Assembly: GCA_028641055.1 (NCBI GenBank)
Contig: CM054062.1
Location: 12,374,826 to 12,438,825 of the forward strand
Reading direction: 5' to 3'
Length of the DNA: 64,000 bases
Source: Alopecurus myosuroides
Lineage: Eukaryota > Streptophyta > Magnoliopsida > Poales > Poaceae
Shown here one piece after another: positions 1 through 12,216 of the stretch. The notes below the pieces were generated by a model. The model did no database searches. It saw only the letters and a list, made by a program, of their open reading frames with translations, and was not told the DNA's origin. The translations under genes were made by a program, and so were the position numbers. Each line of letters starts with the position of its first letter. Positions within the stretch are counted from its first letter, which is position 1.

Positions 1-564
1 ATGGGAGGGGTGGTGGTTGGACGTTGTTGTACTCGTACGTACCAACACGTTGGTCGTCGGTCGGACCTCGTGTGCTCCGCCCGTCAGGTGGGCCTCGAAG
101 CTTCACCACCGTCCACCGTTGAGCAGACCCTGCCTCATCGTCACGACGTAGTAGCACTATTGCTGGGCGGGCAGTGCCAGTGCAGCCGTGCAGGGCAGGG
201 ATGCTCGAATCATGCCGGACCCCGGGCGAAAACTAGCGGGAAATTTTGAACTTCCCTGGAATCGTCACCGGCTCTCCTTCGATGATTGGGGTGGGGTCAG
301 TCAGCTTTTCGAAGCCAGCAGCAGAGGGAATAGTTGCGGGCTAGCGCCCATAACGGCGACTAGAGCGACCCTTTGGGGCTAGTCCGGACGGCGTCGCGCC
401 CATGGGGACGCCCCTTCCCTACTAGGCGCACCCAGCCAAAAATCTCAAACTATTTTTTGCCTTAAATTTTTTATTGTGCAAATACAAAAATAACTAAAGT
501 CTTACATAATAATGTTTTTTGGCCATAATTTAAAGGTTTGGCATTATAAAACCATACGAATTCG
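1..564. other. Left flank, no gene recognised
   Basis: I see no convincing coding region, RNA gene or element end here. Positions 1-440 are GC-rich and have short open frames on both strands without family resemblance. An AT-rich stretch follows from about 440 and leads into the 3' side of the minus-strand SANT-like fragment. It may be non-coding DNA of the same decayed transposon-related gene, but nothing seen proves that. Confidence 0.4.
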
Positions 565-1554
565 TCACGCATTAGTATTAATCGACGTTGACGACATCGT
601 TGGAGCCGAGGAATCCGGGGTCGGGGTGTAGCCGTGGAAGTCGTCGCCGGCGGGCTCGGCGACCTGGGTGTCGCCGGCTGGCTCGGCGCCCTGGGTCGCT
701 TCCAATACGAGTCGCTTGTTTGGTTGGCTCCCGTGACCACGTCTTGGGTAATGGCACTCCACGAGTCAATCAAGCACTCGTCCTCTTTGACGTTCCAACC
801 TGTGTCGCGGCTTCCACTCTTCTTCTTTTTTCTTTCCATCCTTGTCGACTTCTTCCACATCGTCATCGGCGTCATCACCATCTTTGGTCGTCATCATCAT
901 CGGCGTTGTCGACGTCTTGCTCCTTGTCGACAACGGAGCTCCCGCCACCATCTTGTGTCTACACCAACGGCGAACAAACATTGGGTCGACGCAAATCAAC
1001 GGAACATTGGTGTCGGGCCGTCGCGGGGCGTATCTGAGTACCAAAGGAGGCCTGGGAGCCGAAGTCGTAGCCGCCGGAGGGCGCCTGGTCGACGAAAAGA
1101 GCGTGGGGACCGGCGTCGAACACGTTGTGGGCGCCGTCCTCAAACGATAGGGTGCGCCCGGACTGGGCCTGCCCGGACGCCGCGTCGTCCCAGCGCAATC
1201 CCGGGGACACCTCGTACGCCTCGTTCAGGTCGAGGCCCATCCCGGCACCGCTGGGTGCGCCGCCGCCGAACATGGCGTTTGGGTCGAAGTCGCCATAGTT
1301 GCCGTTGTAGCCGTACGCGCAGCCGGCATAGCTGCTGGCCTCGGTGAAGTTGGGGGAGAGGCCCGGGCTAGGACAGAGCCTAGGCTGCGAACGCGGCGTG
1401 CTCATGGCATCCACGCGTACGGCGATGCCGAAGCCGACGAGCTCGAGCCACCTCCCGGGCTGCCTCCGACGGCACCGACCAGTAGCTCCAGGTTCGCCGC
1501 CGCGTTCCGGGCCTCCGTCTTCTCGCGCCGCAGCCGCCGCTCCTTCGTGGAGAC
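565..1554 (-). pseudogene. Broken SANT/Myb-like (NAM-associated, PIF/Harbinger ORF1-like) fragment
   Basis: Read right to left, the frames give a Gly/Asn-rich leader (ATG near 1412, with the segment MGLDLNEAYEVSPGLRWDD), then an acidic Asp/Glu-Lys stretch. A SANT-like segment follows near 800-690 with the pattern WNVKEDECLIDSWSAI and TGANQTSDSYWKR. This resembles the trihelix/SANT start of plant NAM-associated or PIF/Harbinger ORF1-type proteins, which bind DNA and partner a transposase. These pieces lie in different frames, and the domain stops just after YWKR, where Ser/Pro-rich sequence takes over, so the C-terminal half is missing. LTR element F abuts at 1555 and may have cut the 5' part. 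No transposase is visible nearby. The family call is by pattern memory; broken status is more certain than identity. Confidence 0.45.
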
Positions 1555-2952
1555 TGATACATCGAAAACGTATCTCCTTTTTCGAACACTTTTCTTATTG
1601 TTTTCCTCTAAATTTGTGTGTTTTAATGCAACTAACACAGACTAACGCTGTTTTCAGCAGAATTACCTTGGTGTCTCGTTTTTGTGCAGAAAAATCAACT
1701 TTCGGGAAATTGCCCAGAAAAGACCCCATTGGCCCTAAAACACCACAAGACCCCGGGAGCCAGAAGGAGACCTCGAGAGGGGCCAGGAGGTGGCCAAACC
1801 ACCCCCCGGCGCCCCCCCTAGGTCGCGCCACCTGGTGGTGTGGGCCACCCAGAGACCCCCTCGGGCTCCCCTTTCGACTATAAATAGCCTTCAACCCTAA
1901 AACACGAGGGGGTTCGTCATATTCCACAGAAACACAACAGAGCGTCGCCGCCACCCCGAACTTCGATTCGGGGATCAGAAGTTCATGTTCTGGCACCCTG
2001 CCAGGACGGGAAATTGGACGAGATCATTGCCATCGTCATCACCAACGCCTCTCCATCAACCATTCATGTTTTCCTCATCCATGTGTGAGTAATTCACCCG
2101 TTGTAGGCTGAAGGGGATGGTAGGGATTGGATGAGATCGTTCGTGTAATAATGTCGTGATTGTTAGGGCATAGTGTATAGTATCTTCTGTTAGTGCTATT
2201 GACATTGTTGCAACTTGCTATGCTTAATGCTTGTCACTTTGGGCCTGAGTGCCACGATCTCAGATTTGAACATGTTATTGAATCACGATGATAATTATTG
2301 TTTCTTGATCATACTTGCAAGTTGTTTACACATATCATTGTCCGGAACCCGAGGTCCCAAAGTGACAGAAATTGGGACAACCAGAGGGGATGGCTGTGAT
2401 GTGAGGATCACATGTGTTCGCGGAGTGTTAATGCTTTGCTCCGGTGTTTTATTAAAAGGAACACCTTAATTACCAGTTGTTCCCTTGAGGCCCCGCTGAA
2501 AACGGGCTGGTAGGACAAAAGATGATGTGCAAGTTCTCATTGCGAGCACGTACGACTATTTACGGAACACATGCCTATGGTTACTTAGTGCTTGGATGCT
2601 TTATCTTATTTATCTGCAATGCCCATTGTCTTGATTATTATATGAACTATCTTATCCATGCAACGCCCGTTCATCTATCCCTATGCCTACACTATTTAAT
2701 CCCGTTGTTAACTTCAAACAACATTGTTGTTGTTTTCATTCCACTGCTGCTATTATTTCACTATTGCTGCTACTATAAAACTTTTACTACTGATAAACCA
2801 CTGCGAACAAAAGTACTTTCATGTGCAGGTGAATTGACAACTCACTTGTTAAAGCTCAAAAATATTCTTTGGCTCCCCTTGTGTCGAATCGATAAATTTT
2901 GGTTTTACTTCCCTCGAAGACTGTTGCGATCCCCTATACTTGTGGGTCATCA
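1555..2952 (+). repeat. 5' LTR of element F
   Basis: The LTR begins TGATACATCG and ends near GTGGGTCATCA about 11 bp before the primer site. A TATAAATA box lies at 1879-1886 with GC-rich U3 sequence upstream, giving a plausible Pol II promoter. The exact 3' end is uncertain by a few bases because the partner LTR is not in the window. Confidence 0.75.
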
Positions 2953-2963
2953 AGATTATTTTC

Positions 2964-2981
2964 TGGCGTCGTTGCCGGGGA
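2964..2981 (+). other. Primer-binding site of F, tRNA-Asp type
   Basis: TGGCGTCGTTGCCGGGGA is one base from the tRNA-Asp-complementary PBS (TGGCGCCGTTGCCGGGGA) that is standard for plant Athila elements. It follows the LTR by about 11 bp. Confidence 0.8.
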
Positions 2982-3040
2982 GCATAGCTTTATTTGCGAG
3001 CTCACCGGAGAGTACTATTATCTACTGCCAATCATTCTTC

Positions 3041-5667
3041 ATGGGTAAGACTCGTGATGGAAAGTTTCCTATATTACCATCCACTACAAGAAGAGGTACA
3101 ACTCTGAACACCTATGTTGCTCTTGATTCCCCGTATGTTATGAGTAAGCTGCTTACACCACCACATGTCACACATTCTACTTCTGCTGAATCTGAAAATA
3201 CTTCTGATACTTCTGATGATGCTTCTACCGTGCTTGATGAGAGTGGTTCTCTCGGTCCTTTCTTAGATGCTACTATTGCTAAAGCTAAAAATATTGCAAA
3301 CACTGAAACTCTTGATAAAAATCCTGTTACTCCTGCTGTTTCACTTGAGCTTAGAGAGAATCCTAGTGATGATTACTATATTGAACTTAATGATGGTCTT
3401 ATTGATGAAATATATGCTATGAAGGATAAAGATGCTGCTATAAGTTTTATTGAAAGTCGTGTTGTTAAATAGAAATTATCTCCTGATGCTAAGTTTGCCA
3501 CTTCTCCCATTAATATTAGGGATAAGGATTATGATTTCTCTCTTGATTTATCTTATATATCTATTGTTGAGAAAGAACCTTTTTGTGGTACTAAAAATGG
3601 AAGTGCTATGAAACATATGAATGAGATCTCCGCTTTGAGTAGTTTATTCTCTGATGACCTTAAGAAACGTAGCTACTTTGTTGCTAAAATATTCCCTTTC
3701 TAATTAAAAGATGAAGCTAAAAATTGGTTTAATAATTTGTCTCCAGGATCTATTGATAGTCCTATTGATTTGGTTAATGTTTTCTTTCACAAATATTTTC
3801 CTGCTAGTGCTCAACATGCTGCTTTACAAAATATATTTAATTTCAAGCAATTGGAAGCAGAGAAGTTGCCTATATCTTGGGAAAGGTTATGTTCTTTAGT
3901 TAGGGCTACACCTGGGCATAAGGTAGAAAATAATGAACTTCTTGATATATTCTATAATGGACTAACCTGGATAGTTGTGCTGGTTGTGTTTTCAGGCAAA
4001 GAACTCTAGATGAAGCTGAGAAATTAATGGCTAAAATAAGCCAAAATCATGATGATTGGACTATGGTTGAGCGTGAGCCGACCCCTACTCCAGTATCAAC
4101 ACCAACACCCAAGAAGAGGGGAATGATTGAATTAAATGATTAAGTGATGAGAGAAGCCAAGAAATCTCTTAAAGAGAGGGGTATTAAACCTGAAGATGTG
4201 AAGAATCTTCCACCTATAGAAGAATTATGTAAGCCAATCCCTCACTCATCCACCATTGAGGTACATTCTCTCCAATATTTTGATAGTAGAGATATTCCCT
4301 ATAATAAACCTCCTGGTCAATGTTTAGATGAATTTGATAATTATGTTATTAAGCAAGATAATTTTAATATGAGAGTGCAAAATCACCTAATGGAAAACTC
4401 TAGAGCTATTGACAATTTGCATGGTATTATAGAAAGAACCTCTAATGATGTTAAAATGCTTGTTAAACATTTTCAAATGGTTCAAACTCAAATTGATCAA
4501 CTTGCTAAAGTGCAAAAAGATTTGCTAGTTAATGCTTCTAAAGAAAAACATGCTTATGAAATAAGAACTAGAAGTGGTATTGCTACACAAGATCCTTTAT
4601 ATCCTGAGGGACCTCCTAAAAGAATTGAACAAGATTCTCAGCAAACTAATAATAATGTTATTCATACTAAGAAGAAAAAGAAGAAGAAACATAAAAATGT
4701 TGGAGAATCCTCTGAACTTGCTAAATATCCTAATAGTATATCTATCTCTGATGCTGAAACTGAAAGTGGTAATGATAAAAGTGAAGTTTATGATAAAGAA
4801 GAACCTGTAGCTGAACCTGAAAAGCAAACTAAAACTACAAAGTATACTAAGGAGGATTTCATTGCTAATAAACATGGTAATGAGAGAGAACCTTGGGTAC
4901 AAGAACCAATGCCTTTTCCTAATAAGGAACACAAATCTAAGGAAGAAGAACATTATAACAAGTTTTGTGAATGGACGAAACCTTTGTTCTTGCAATTTCC
5001 TTTAACCGATGCTATTAATTGCCTCCTTATGCAAAATATACAAAGATATTGTCTCTAACAAAAGGAAGATTCCTAATGAGGAAATCTCCACTATGCTTGA
5101 TAATTACTCTTTTAATGGCAAGGTTCCTGAGAAGCTTAGATATCCTAGTATACCGACTATTCCCTGTTCTATTAAAAATAATTATGTTAGAACTGCTTTG
5201 TGTGATTTGGGAGCTGGAGTTACTGTCATGCCTTTTACTCTCTATAAAAGACTCCTCCTAGAAAAATTGATACCAACTGATACATCTTTGCAAATGGCTG
5301 ATAAGTCTACTGCTATTCATGTGGGTATATGTGAGGATGTTCCTGTTCAAGTTGCTAATAATTGTGTGGTAGTAGCTGACTTTGTTGTGTTGGAAATGCC
5401 TGAAGATGATAATATGTCTATTTTTCTTGGAAGAATACTGCAGGGGCTGTTATTGATTGCAATCAAGGAAAAATTACTTTTAATGTTAATGATAAAGAGC
5501 ACACTGTTTATTTTCCCAAGAAGATTGATAGAAAATATGGTCTAAATTCAATTGAAAATATTGAGACCATCAGGATTGGAGAATTTTATTGTCCTATTCC
5601 AAAGACACCTAAAGAATATGAAATTATTATGATTGGGACTATGTCTATCAAGGTTGAGGTAACATAA
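3041..5667 (+). pseudogene. Decayed gag-protease of element F
   Basis: The frame opens at ATG 3041. The gag core includes a WFNNLSPGSIDSPIDL-type segment near 3727-3770. Later come an IRTRSG segment near 4562 and a retropepsin-like CDLGAGVTVMP motif near 5200-5232. The closing region after about 5440 ends in a stop at 5665-5667. Damage is heavy. There are in-frame stops at 3470-3472 and 3701-3703, a frame change between about 3960 and 4140, a stop at 4141-4143, another frame change near 5000-5030, and a short deletion near 5435. Gag would form the particle and the protease would cleave it. No RT, RNase H or integrase follows, so this copy looks non-autonomous as well as dead, although a downstream pol beyond the E insertion cannot be excluded. 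Confidence 0.75.
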
Positions 5668-6292
5668 TTATTTAGTGATTAGCAAAGTTTTGCTTCATAT
5701 GAAAATTGTTCGGGTAACAAGACTTGCTCACCCTTGTTAACAAAATGATTTTAAATGAAGTGGGCAATGTTTTCACTATGTTTTCACCTTCCCCATGATG
5801 TTTTCACCATGTTTACTTCTGTTATCACATTGCCACTTGAGGACAATCATGTTTTCCACCATCCTTATGCATGTTTTCCTGATGTTTTCACCCTGATTAC
5901 TGAGGTTATGCATGTTTTCACCACCCATACTTTTGTTTTCACCACTACCACCGTTGTTTTCTTTGAATTTTCTTCCATTAGAGTGTCATAAAACCTCTGT
6001 AGTGCTGGTTTTAGTTTTGTTTTCCACCTTTTCACTTTCATTTTCCTGGTTTTTATTAATTATTAAAATTCTGGTTTTTATTAATTATTAAAATTCTATA
6101 TGGTTGTTCTTTCCTCTCTATGGCTCATGTTTAGATCTTGTGAGTACCCTACATGATCAAGATCGTCTTATTGTGATTCTACATGTTGTGTTTGCTGGGA
6201 TCCGATGAATATTGAATGGTATGTCTCTTGATTATCAATCTATCATGTTATCTTCATGTGTATGTTAATTATGATCTTGCATGCTCTCCGTT
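5668..6292 (+). repeat. F non-coding tail with TTTTCACC repeats and a 25-bp duplication
   Basis: No coding region is seen. From 5765 to 5950 a degenerate ATGTTTTCACC unit recurs many times. At 6046-6070 and 6071-6095 a 25-bp unit is repeated exactly in tandem. The stretch ends at the insertion point of E. The 5 bp before E (CCGTT) are the presumed target duplication, whose partner is outside the window. Confidence 0.6.
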
Positions 6293-7477
6293 TGAAAGGA
6301 CATGTTTCCTAATCCTAGTTTTTGATGTTTGATTACCATTGTGCTTAAGTGTTCTAGGGAACAAATGAAAAATATACAAAGCTATGAGAGCACAAAAATG
6401 GAGAAAGAAAAACAAGTCAAAACACTTGTTTGTTGAAGAAAATGGTCAAATAAATAAGAAGGAGGAAGAAGAAATCGAAGGGAAGAAGAGAGGAAAGAAA
6501 ATTGCATGGCCGGGCCTCAGGCCGGAGGGTTCTGTTAGGTGGCCGGCCTGGCGGCCAGCCCAGGCCGGGATCTCCCCTGCGCAGGTCGGGCGCTGCCTAG
6601 CCGGCCCAGGCCAGGCTCGAGGTCGGGTTGTTCTGTGTGTTGGCCGGCCTAGCAGCCGGCCCAGGCCAGGCCCTCTGCGCCCAAGCCGGCCTCCTAGCCG
6701 GCCAGGCCGGGCTCCAGACCGGCCACTCTGCGCAGCACCAAGATACCCCCAACGGCCACTTTCTTCCCCCCCCACTATAAATAGGACTTGTCTCCTACCT
6801 GTTGGAGGTGTCAAACAAGCATTCTCTCTCCACCATTGTTGACCACCTCCAAGCTCAAGGTTCTCCCCAAATACCCAACCAAAGCCATTGATCTCTTGGG
6901 ATTTGGAGGAGAAGATCTAGATCTACAACTTCACCAAGACGATTCGTCATCAACCCACTCATACTCTAGGGATCTTGTTGTTCTTGGTTCATTGGAGCCA
7001 AGAACCTTGTTGCTTCTAGCTCATTGGAGTTTGGAGCCTTGTTGTTGTCCCCGAGGATCTTGTGCTCGTGGATCTTGCTTCCCGGTGTCTTGGTGGCTCC
7101 GAAGATTTGGTGAGGACCCTCCAAAGTTGTGGAGTGTGCCTCATCCTTGTAAAGGTTCTAGTTGTCAACCTCAACGACAACATAGTGATTCGAGCCTCTC
7201 CACATCGGTGGAAGGACTCGAAGGAGATACAGTGTGCCATTTGAGGGCTACTCGGTGTTCCACTTTGGTGGCACCGCACCACTCCAACGGATATTAGCTT
7301 CCATCGGGAAGTGAACTTCGGGATAAATCTCCGCGTCATTGTGTTCGGTTATTCCTCAACTTACCTTTACTTGTTGCTACTAGCTTAGTCATATATTCAC
7401 CTTGTGCTATTTGTACTTGCTCAACATATAGGATTGTTCACCTAGTTGCATAATCTAGACAATCTATATTTGAGCAC
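6293..7477 (+). repeat. 5' LTR of E, first segment (contains promoter)
   Basis: U3 holds a GGCCGG-rich palindromic block at about 6510-6730, and a TATAAATA box lies at 6776-6783. The R/U5 part from about 6830 matches element C's LTR segment by segment (for example the TTGTTCACCTAGTTGC region). It stops at 7477, where A inserts after AGCAC (7473-7477). Confidence 0.85.
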
Positions 7478-7940
7478 TGTCGTGGGATAATCACGGCAGA
7501 CGTTACCGGGGGTAACTTATCTTGGGGCAATTCGACTCTGGTGTTTGGGAGAGGGTTTTGCTCAGGGGAGATCATGTTGATAATCGATATGGTAGCTCTG
7601 GCAATCAAGTCGCCGAGTCTCCGATCTAGGGTTACAATCTCAACTCTCGTATTATAGGGGATACTCGAATAGCTAGTCAAAACTCGTGTTAGTCTAGCCC
7701 TGGGAGCCGGTTTATATAATACCCGGTCCCCCTGGCTTCCTATCCAAGGCGTACTCGGATTCCTACCCGGTCACTGCATACAAACCCTAAGTTTCCTTAT
7801 CGAAACCCACAATCCGGGTTACGAAGCCTACACTCCTGGGCCTTCTAGAAACTCCTTTTCCTCAAGTCGGGTCTTGCGCAGCTCCCTTTGGGCCGAGTTA
7901 CACCTTGACGTTAGCCTACCGGGTTATCATCCCTCCATCA
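7478..7940 (-). repeat. 3' LTR of A
   Basis: Starts TGTCGTGGG and ends CATCA on the + strand. In element orientation it has a TATATAA box (complement of 7711-7718). The sequence just outside its inner end, GTAGTCCCCAG on +, is a weak purine-tract candidate when read on the minus strand. Confidence 0.9.
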
Positions 7941-8330
7941 GTAGTCCCCAGAATAGCTTGGGCTTCACGGGATCCTCCTTGAAGCGCATGCTATTCCCTG
8001 CAAAAATAATAAACATACAAGTTCATAAAATACCGGGTTAGGATGCTTTGATAACAGCTAGGCCTAACTCCATAGGTGGTCCATATAATAACCCGGCTTT
8101 CTCCGAGTCCTGCGTCGTTTTCCCAGGTCAACACTCCGAGGAAAACACAGAAGACCCTGCTCACATTGCCCACTAGTTAATCCGAATATCACGGAAACGA
8201 TTTGCTCTGATTCTTTCCGGATATCTCGTAACGGGAGCACTTACTGCTTATCCCAAAAAATCCGGTCGGGTATCTCTCCTCCCGAAAATTTGGCTCCCGC
8301 TCCTCAGGCCTAGGGCACCCCACCCGCACC

Positions 8331-8338
8331 TATAAATA
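8331..8338 (+). promoter_or_regulatory. TATA box of A's antisense gene, with a 5'UTR intron
   Basis: TATAAATA lies about 610 bp before the first ATG at 8947. A consistent leader intron can be drawn from GT at 8619 to AG at 8937, which would bring the ATG close to the first exon. This gives the antisense gene its own promoter, separate from the LTR. Confidence 0.6.
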
Positions 8339-8946
8339 AGTGCTCCCAGGGTAACCCTAAGCGCAACACTCCATTACCTCCATCTCCTTCTTCTTCAACC
8401 TCCCTCGGCGCTCCTTCGCTCGAGCTCGAGGCCACGCCGCCACGGCGTCTACGGGCACATAACCGGAAACGTATCGCCGTCGCCTGCGCTCCGCATCGGC
8501 TCGCCCCGCCCCGCCGTTGACCGTCGCCGTCGCGCTCTCGAACCAATCTCCGAAAGATCCAAAGGACCACCGTGACTGCGCCATCTGCCGTCGCCGCGTT
8601 CTCCTCCAGATCCCGCCGGTAAGCAACCTAACTCCATCGATCTCATCTCCAATCTTGCTTGAACTAGATCAAATTTCGAATCCGCTCTTCGATGATTTTC
8701 TTGCTCCGCACCAATTAGATAGCCCGTGCTTCATTCTTTCTCAACCAATGCTTAAACTTTCCACCTAGATTCAATAGCACACCTCTATTACTTGTGGTCA
8801 CAAATTTCTCCGTAAATCTCTCCGTCTAGATCCAGTCTGTGAAAATTTTCCATGGCTGCTCTTCGATTAACCGGATAGTCAGTCGTTTCCGGGTCTTTAG
8901 TTACTCACACACTGCACTTTTTATCTCCTGTTTTTAGACTACGCAC

Positions 8947-11900
8947 ATGGCACCCAAAGTCAATACCAAGACGAAGGGGAAACAGCCGGCAAAAGCAAAG
9001 CCGACTCAATCCATATCTGCCAACTGGGCAAGGTCCACAGTGACCAAGGCAAAATTAGATGAGCTCGCAGAGTCGGGCGCCCTCCCCGCCCGGGAGGATA
9101 TTCACTGGCGCGTCCCAGGGGACGAGACTCGGCCCTCCCCGGGTCTCGATGAGGTAATCTGCTTCGTCGAACATGTTATCCGGGGATTCCGTCCCCCGGG
9201 TCACCCCTTTTTCCGCGAGTTGCTAAGCCACTATGGCCTCTGAGTTTTTGACATAGGCCTCAATTCTATGTTAAATATCACTCATTTCATTGTTCTGTGT
9301 GAATCATACTTGTGCATCCCCCCAAATCTCGCGCTATTTCTCGAGCTGTTCCAATGCAAACCGTGCCGCGAAAGCGGAGATGGGGCCCTCCTGGCTTGCG
9401 GCGGGGTATCAATTCAGAGGCGGAAGAACTCATTGATGCCGACTCTGAGCCTCAACTCCCACGTCAAGCACTGGCAGAAGACCTACTTCTACTGTCAGGA
9501 TACCTCCCCACCCGGTGAAAAGACTTTGCCGGGTTTCTCCGAGGGTCTTCTCGATCTCTCCGATAACTTTAATGCTTTCGCTTCTGAGTCGGATAGGAAG
9601 TCCATCCAACCCCTCCTTGCCAAACTCGCTGTTCTTTCGGCCCAAGGCCTTCTTGGGCTCAATTTGGTTAAAACTTGGGTAAACTTCCGAATCCAACCTA
9701 ACGCCATCCGGCCCAAGCTGATGTGCAAATATTCTGGGCACGTCACGGATTCACTCCTCTACTCACTGAGGAACTATCCAGCCGCTGATACAAACAAGAT
9801 AATCAAGAGTTTCTTGACTAAGAAAATGGACGTAATCCGGACTGTAGCCGGCTTGGAGCCGTTTACTCGCGATAACCCGGCTCCAGCGGTAAGATCCGGC
9901 CCTAATTCTTTATCCTTATACCTTTGTCTGATACAATCACTAATTTTTACCATTGTACCTTTATTTCAGGAACACAACACTTTCTGGAAGATCGAGACCC
10001 CCCTCCTTCCGAAAACTCGGAAGAGGACGAAGAGTCGACTGACTCGGACGAAGGTATCATCCGGGTTTCACCTATCCCCACTTCGGTTAACTTGCTTTCC
10101 CATACTTTCTCTTTTTCCAACTGTACACTATGTTTTCCAAGAATGGAGGATAAGGAGGACAAGGAGGATAAGGAAGACAAGGAAGATCAGGAGGAGACCC
10201 AGAGTGACGAAAGTGAGGTAGAACCGGAAGCTGAGGTTGGGGCCAAGAGGAAACCCCGAGGGGTCGTATTCAAGGTTCCATATTCCTCTATGTCCTCCAA
10301 ACCGTATTCATTTGCTAATATGTGCGAGCTTAATCAACAATTGTCCGACTCACCATACTTGAAGGAGCCCCCTACGGTCAAGCGCGGGGTAACCCGGAAC
10401 TCCCTGGGTGAGGATCCCCTCAACCCGGGTATCCCTTCGTCCCCAGCCCGCCGTGCCGGTACTTCCCAATCTCATCCTTCCAATTCACCTCAAAGATATC
10501 CTTCTTCCAATCAACCCCTAGCTGGACAACTCCGAGTCTCACTTTCTCAATCTTCATCAGCCTCGTCCGGGTCTAGCAACGACCTTCTGGCGGACTTCTT
10601 CGTGAATACCGGGTAAGCTAGCTTTCTTGCTATTCGATACACCAATACTTTCCATGAGTTTCCTTCATTATATACTAACTGCATGCTTTATTTCCCTCAG
10701 AGCCAAGGTCACAACCAGTGACCCGGACAATATGGATGTTGATGACCCGGCTAAGGAGGATCTGGTTGATACTGTGATGGCCGCGGCAGGTGGCGCTGGA
10801 GAAGAACAAGTTCCGTTGAAAGACCCGACCGATCAGGAGGCCATGTATCCAATCCCCTCGCATACGCCCGAAGATGACGATGTCATGATCCTGGGCACAG
10901 GAAGGAGTGAGCCCACTCCCAATACCCAGGCGACCCGGGTGTCCCCCCCCCATGAAGGAGAAGACTCCATCTCCGGGTAACCAGAATCCCGGTTCTTCCA
11001 ACCTGGATCTCAACAAACTTTCCTACGACGAGATGATGAATGCGCTCTTTGCTTTGAAGACGACTGAAAGAGATATCTTGGAGGCCATGGCTGCTGAGCA
11101 CCAGGTAATCCTGATCAGCATTACTTATATACTCATCTAGTCCCCAAGTTCCGAGTGTAACTAGGCAAAGTTTTACTCGGTACTTCCTTTTATATCCGGC
11201 CTTTTCGCATATTCGACTAACCTTTCCTTTTCCCTCCTCCACAGGCGCAAGTGACTCGTTCTGAGGAAATTTTGGCCAAAACCAATCAGCTCCTTGAGAC
11301 CGAGTCAAAGCTGCGGGCAGGGCTTGAGGTTGAAGTACAGAACCTCGAAAGGGATGTTGAAAAGTACAAGAAGAAATACCGCACTGCCGAGAATACGCTG
11401 AAGAAGCTCTCGGCTCAAATTGCCAACACTTATCGCGCCTTGCTGGGTAAAAATCTGTAACTCGCTAAGTATACTGCTTCATATACGATAACCGAGTGTT
11501 GTTGCTTTAACCCTTTCTGTTTATACTGCAGGTCCGGGTGATGCTCACCCAGACGAAGATGACATTGAGAGGTTGAAGACACTGAAAGGCGTTATCCGGC
11601 AATTTTCTGCCGGCACCAAGTGGATCCTGGAGGTTGTGCAGTGGCCAGCTACGGGCTATTGTGGGTTGGACACATTGCTTGAAGCCTGCTCCACTATCCC
11701 CGAGTGGATCAATCTCTGGAAGCGCTCTTCATGCCGAGTTGGGGTGACCCGCGGGCTTATGCTGGCCAAGGCTTATTTCCCCAAGATTGAGCCGGCAAAG
11801 CTTGTGGCCGGGTTTCCTGAGTTCAACCTTGACGCCTCTAAATTTTCCGCCAAGAACTTTAAAGCTATTCAAACTGAGGTGCGTCACTCGGCGAGCCAGA

Positions 11901-12216
11901 TCGCCGACAGTCTAGAGTTAGAGAGGATTGTTACACCTTATGACGCGGACGACAAGCCGATCAAAGGAGATCTTCCCAAGCCCTTTGACATACTGGAGAG
12001 GTGGAAGGCGGAATCTGCTTAGAAGAGGGAGGAAGCTGCAAAGAGGAGGGCTGAGGCCGACACTGCACCCTCCACCTCTACACCGGCTGTCCGTCCACCA
12101 GCTCGCGCCGACTCTGCTGCCAATCCAGGTAAAGGTGTTGAGAAGACCGCTAAAGAGCAAGTCCAAGACCCGGCTGCCAAGGACAACATTCAAGACTCGG
12201 CCAAGGATGCCGAGTG
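8947..12216 (+). pseudogene. Antisense accessory gene of A (Transposase_28 / 'putative gypsy-type transposon' family), intron-bearing, decayed
   Basis: The gene runs opposite to gag-pol. Its first exon (8947-9888) has a Lys/Ala-rich start, then the segment FVEHVIRGFRPPGHPFF and the sequence NITHFIVLCESYL. Both line up with B's antisense protein and with what I recall of PF04195. Introns with GT-AG ends fit at 9889-9969, 10613-10700, 11105-11244 and 11447-11531, and the last three keep frame. Middle exons are acidic with KED repeats; the exon at 11245-11446 looks coiled-coil. Damage: TGA at 9241-9243, a frame conflict after the first intron, a C-run frameshift near 10941-10950, and TAG at 12020-12022. 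The biochemical role is unknown. The likely setting is nuclear regulation or a host-interaction function of the element, which is inference. Confidence 0.65.

Larger units (their letters stand above)
1555..6292 (+). mobile_element. Athila-like Ty3/gypsy element F, 5' part, interrupted by element E
   Basis: The element has a 1.4-kb LTR starting TGATACATCG, a tRNA-Asp-type primer site, and a gag-protease region. It has no reverse transcriptase or integrase before the interruption at 6293. The LTR start, the gag pattern and the DLGAGVTVMP protease motif match Athila-lineage elements; I recall Sabrina/WHAM-type elements of Triticeae looking like this. The 5 bp before the LTR (GAGAC) would be the target duplication, but the right end and 3' LTR are not in the window, so this cannot be confirmed. 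Copia element E interrupts F, and the rest of F presumably lies beyond 64000. Many stops and frameshifts make it one of the oldest layers. Confidence 0.75.

Noticed and set aside
634..1347. Long + strand open frame rich in Arg/Pro over the SANT-like fragment
   Set aside because: It is the complement of the recognisable minus-strand frames, with biased low-complexity composition and no family pattern.
9924..10616. A separate acidic host protein with KED repeats
   Set aside because: It lies inside A's antisense gene between exons with the same orientation and matches the acidic linker position in B, so it is part of that gene.
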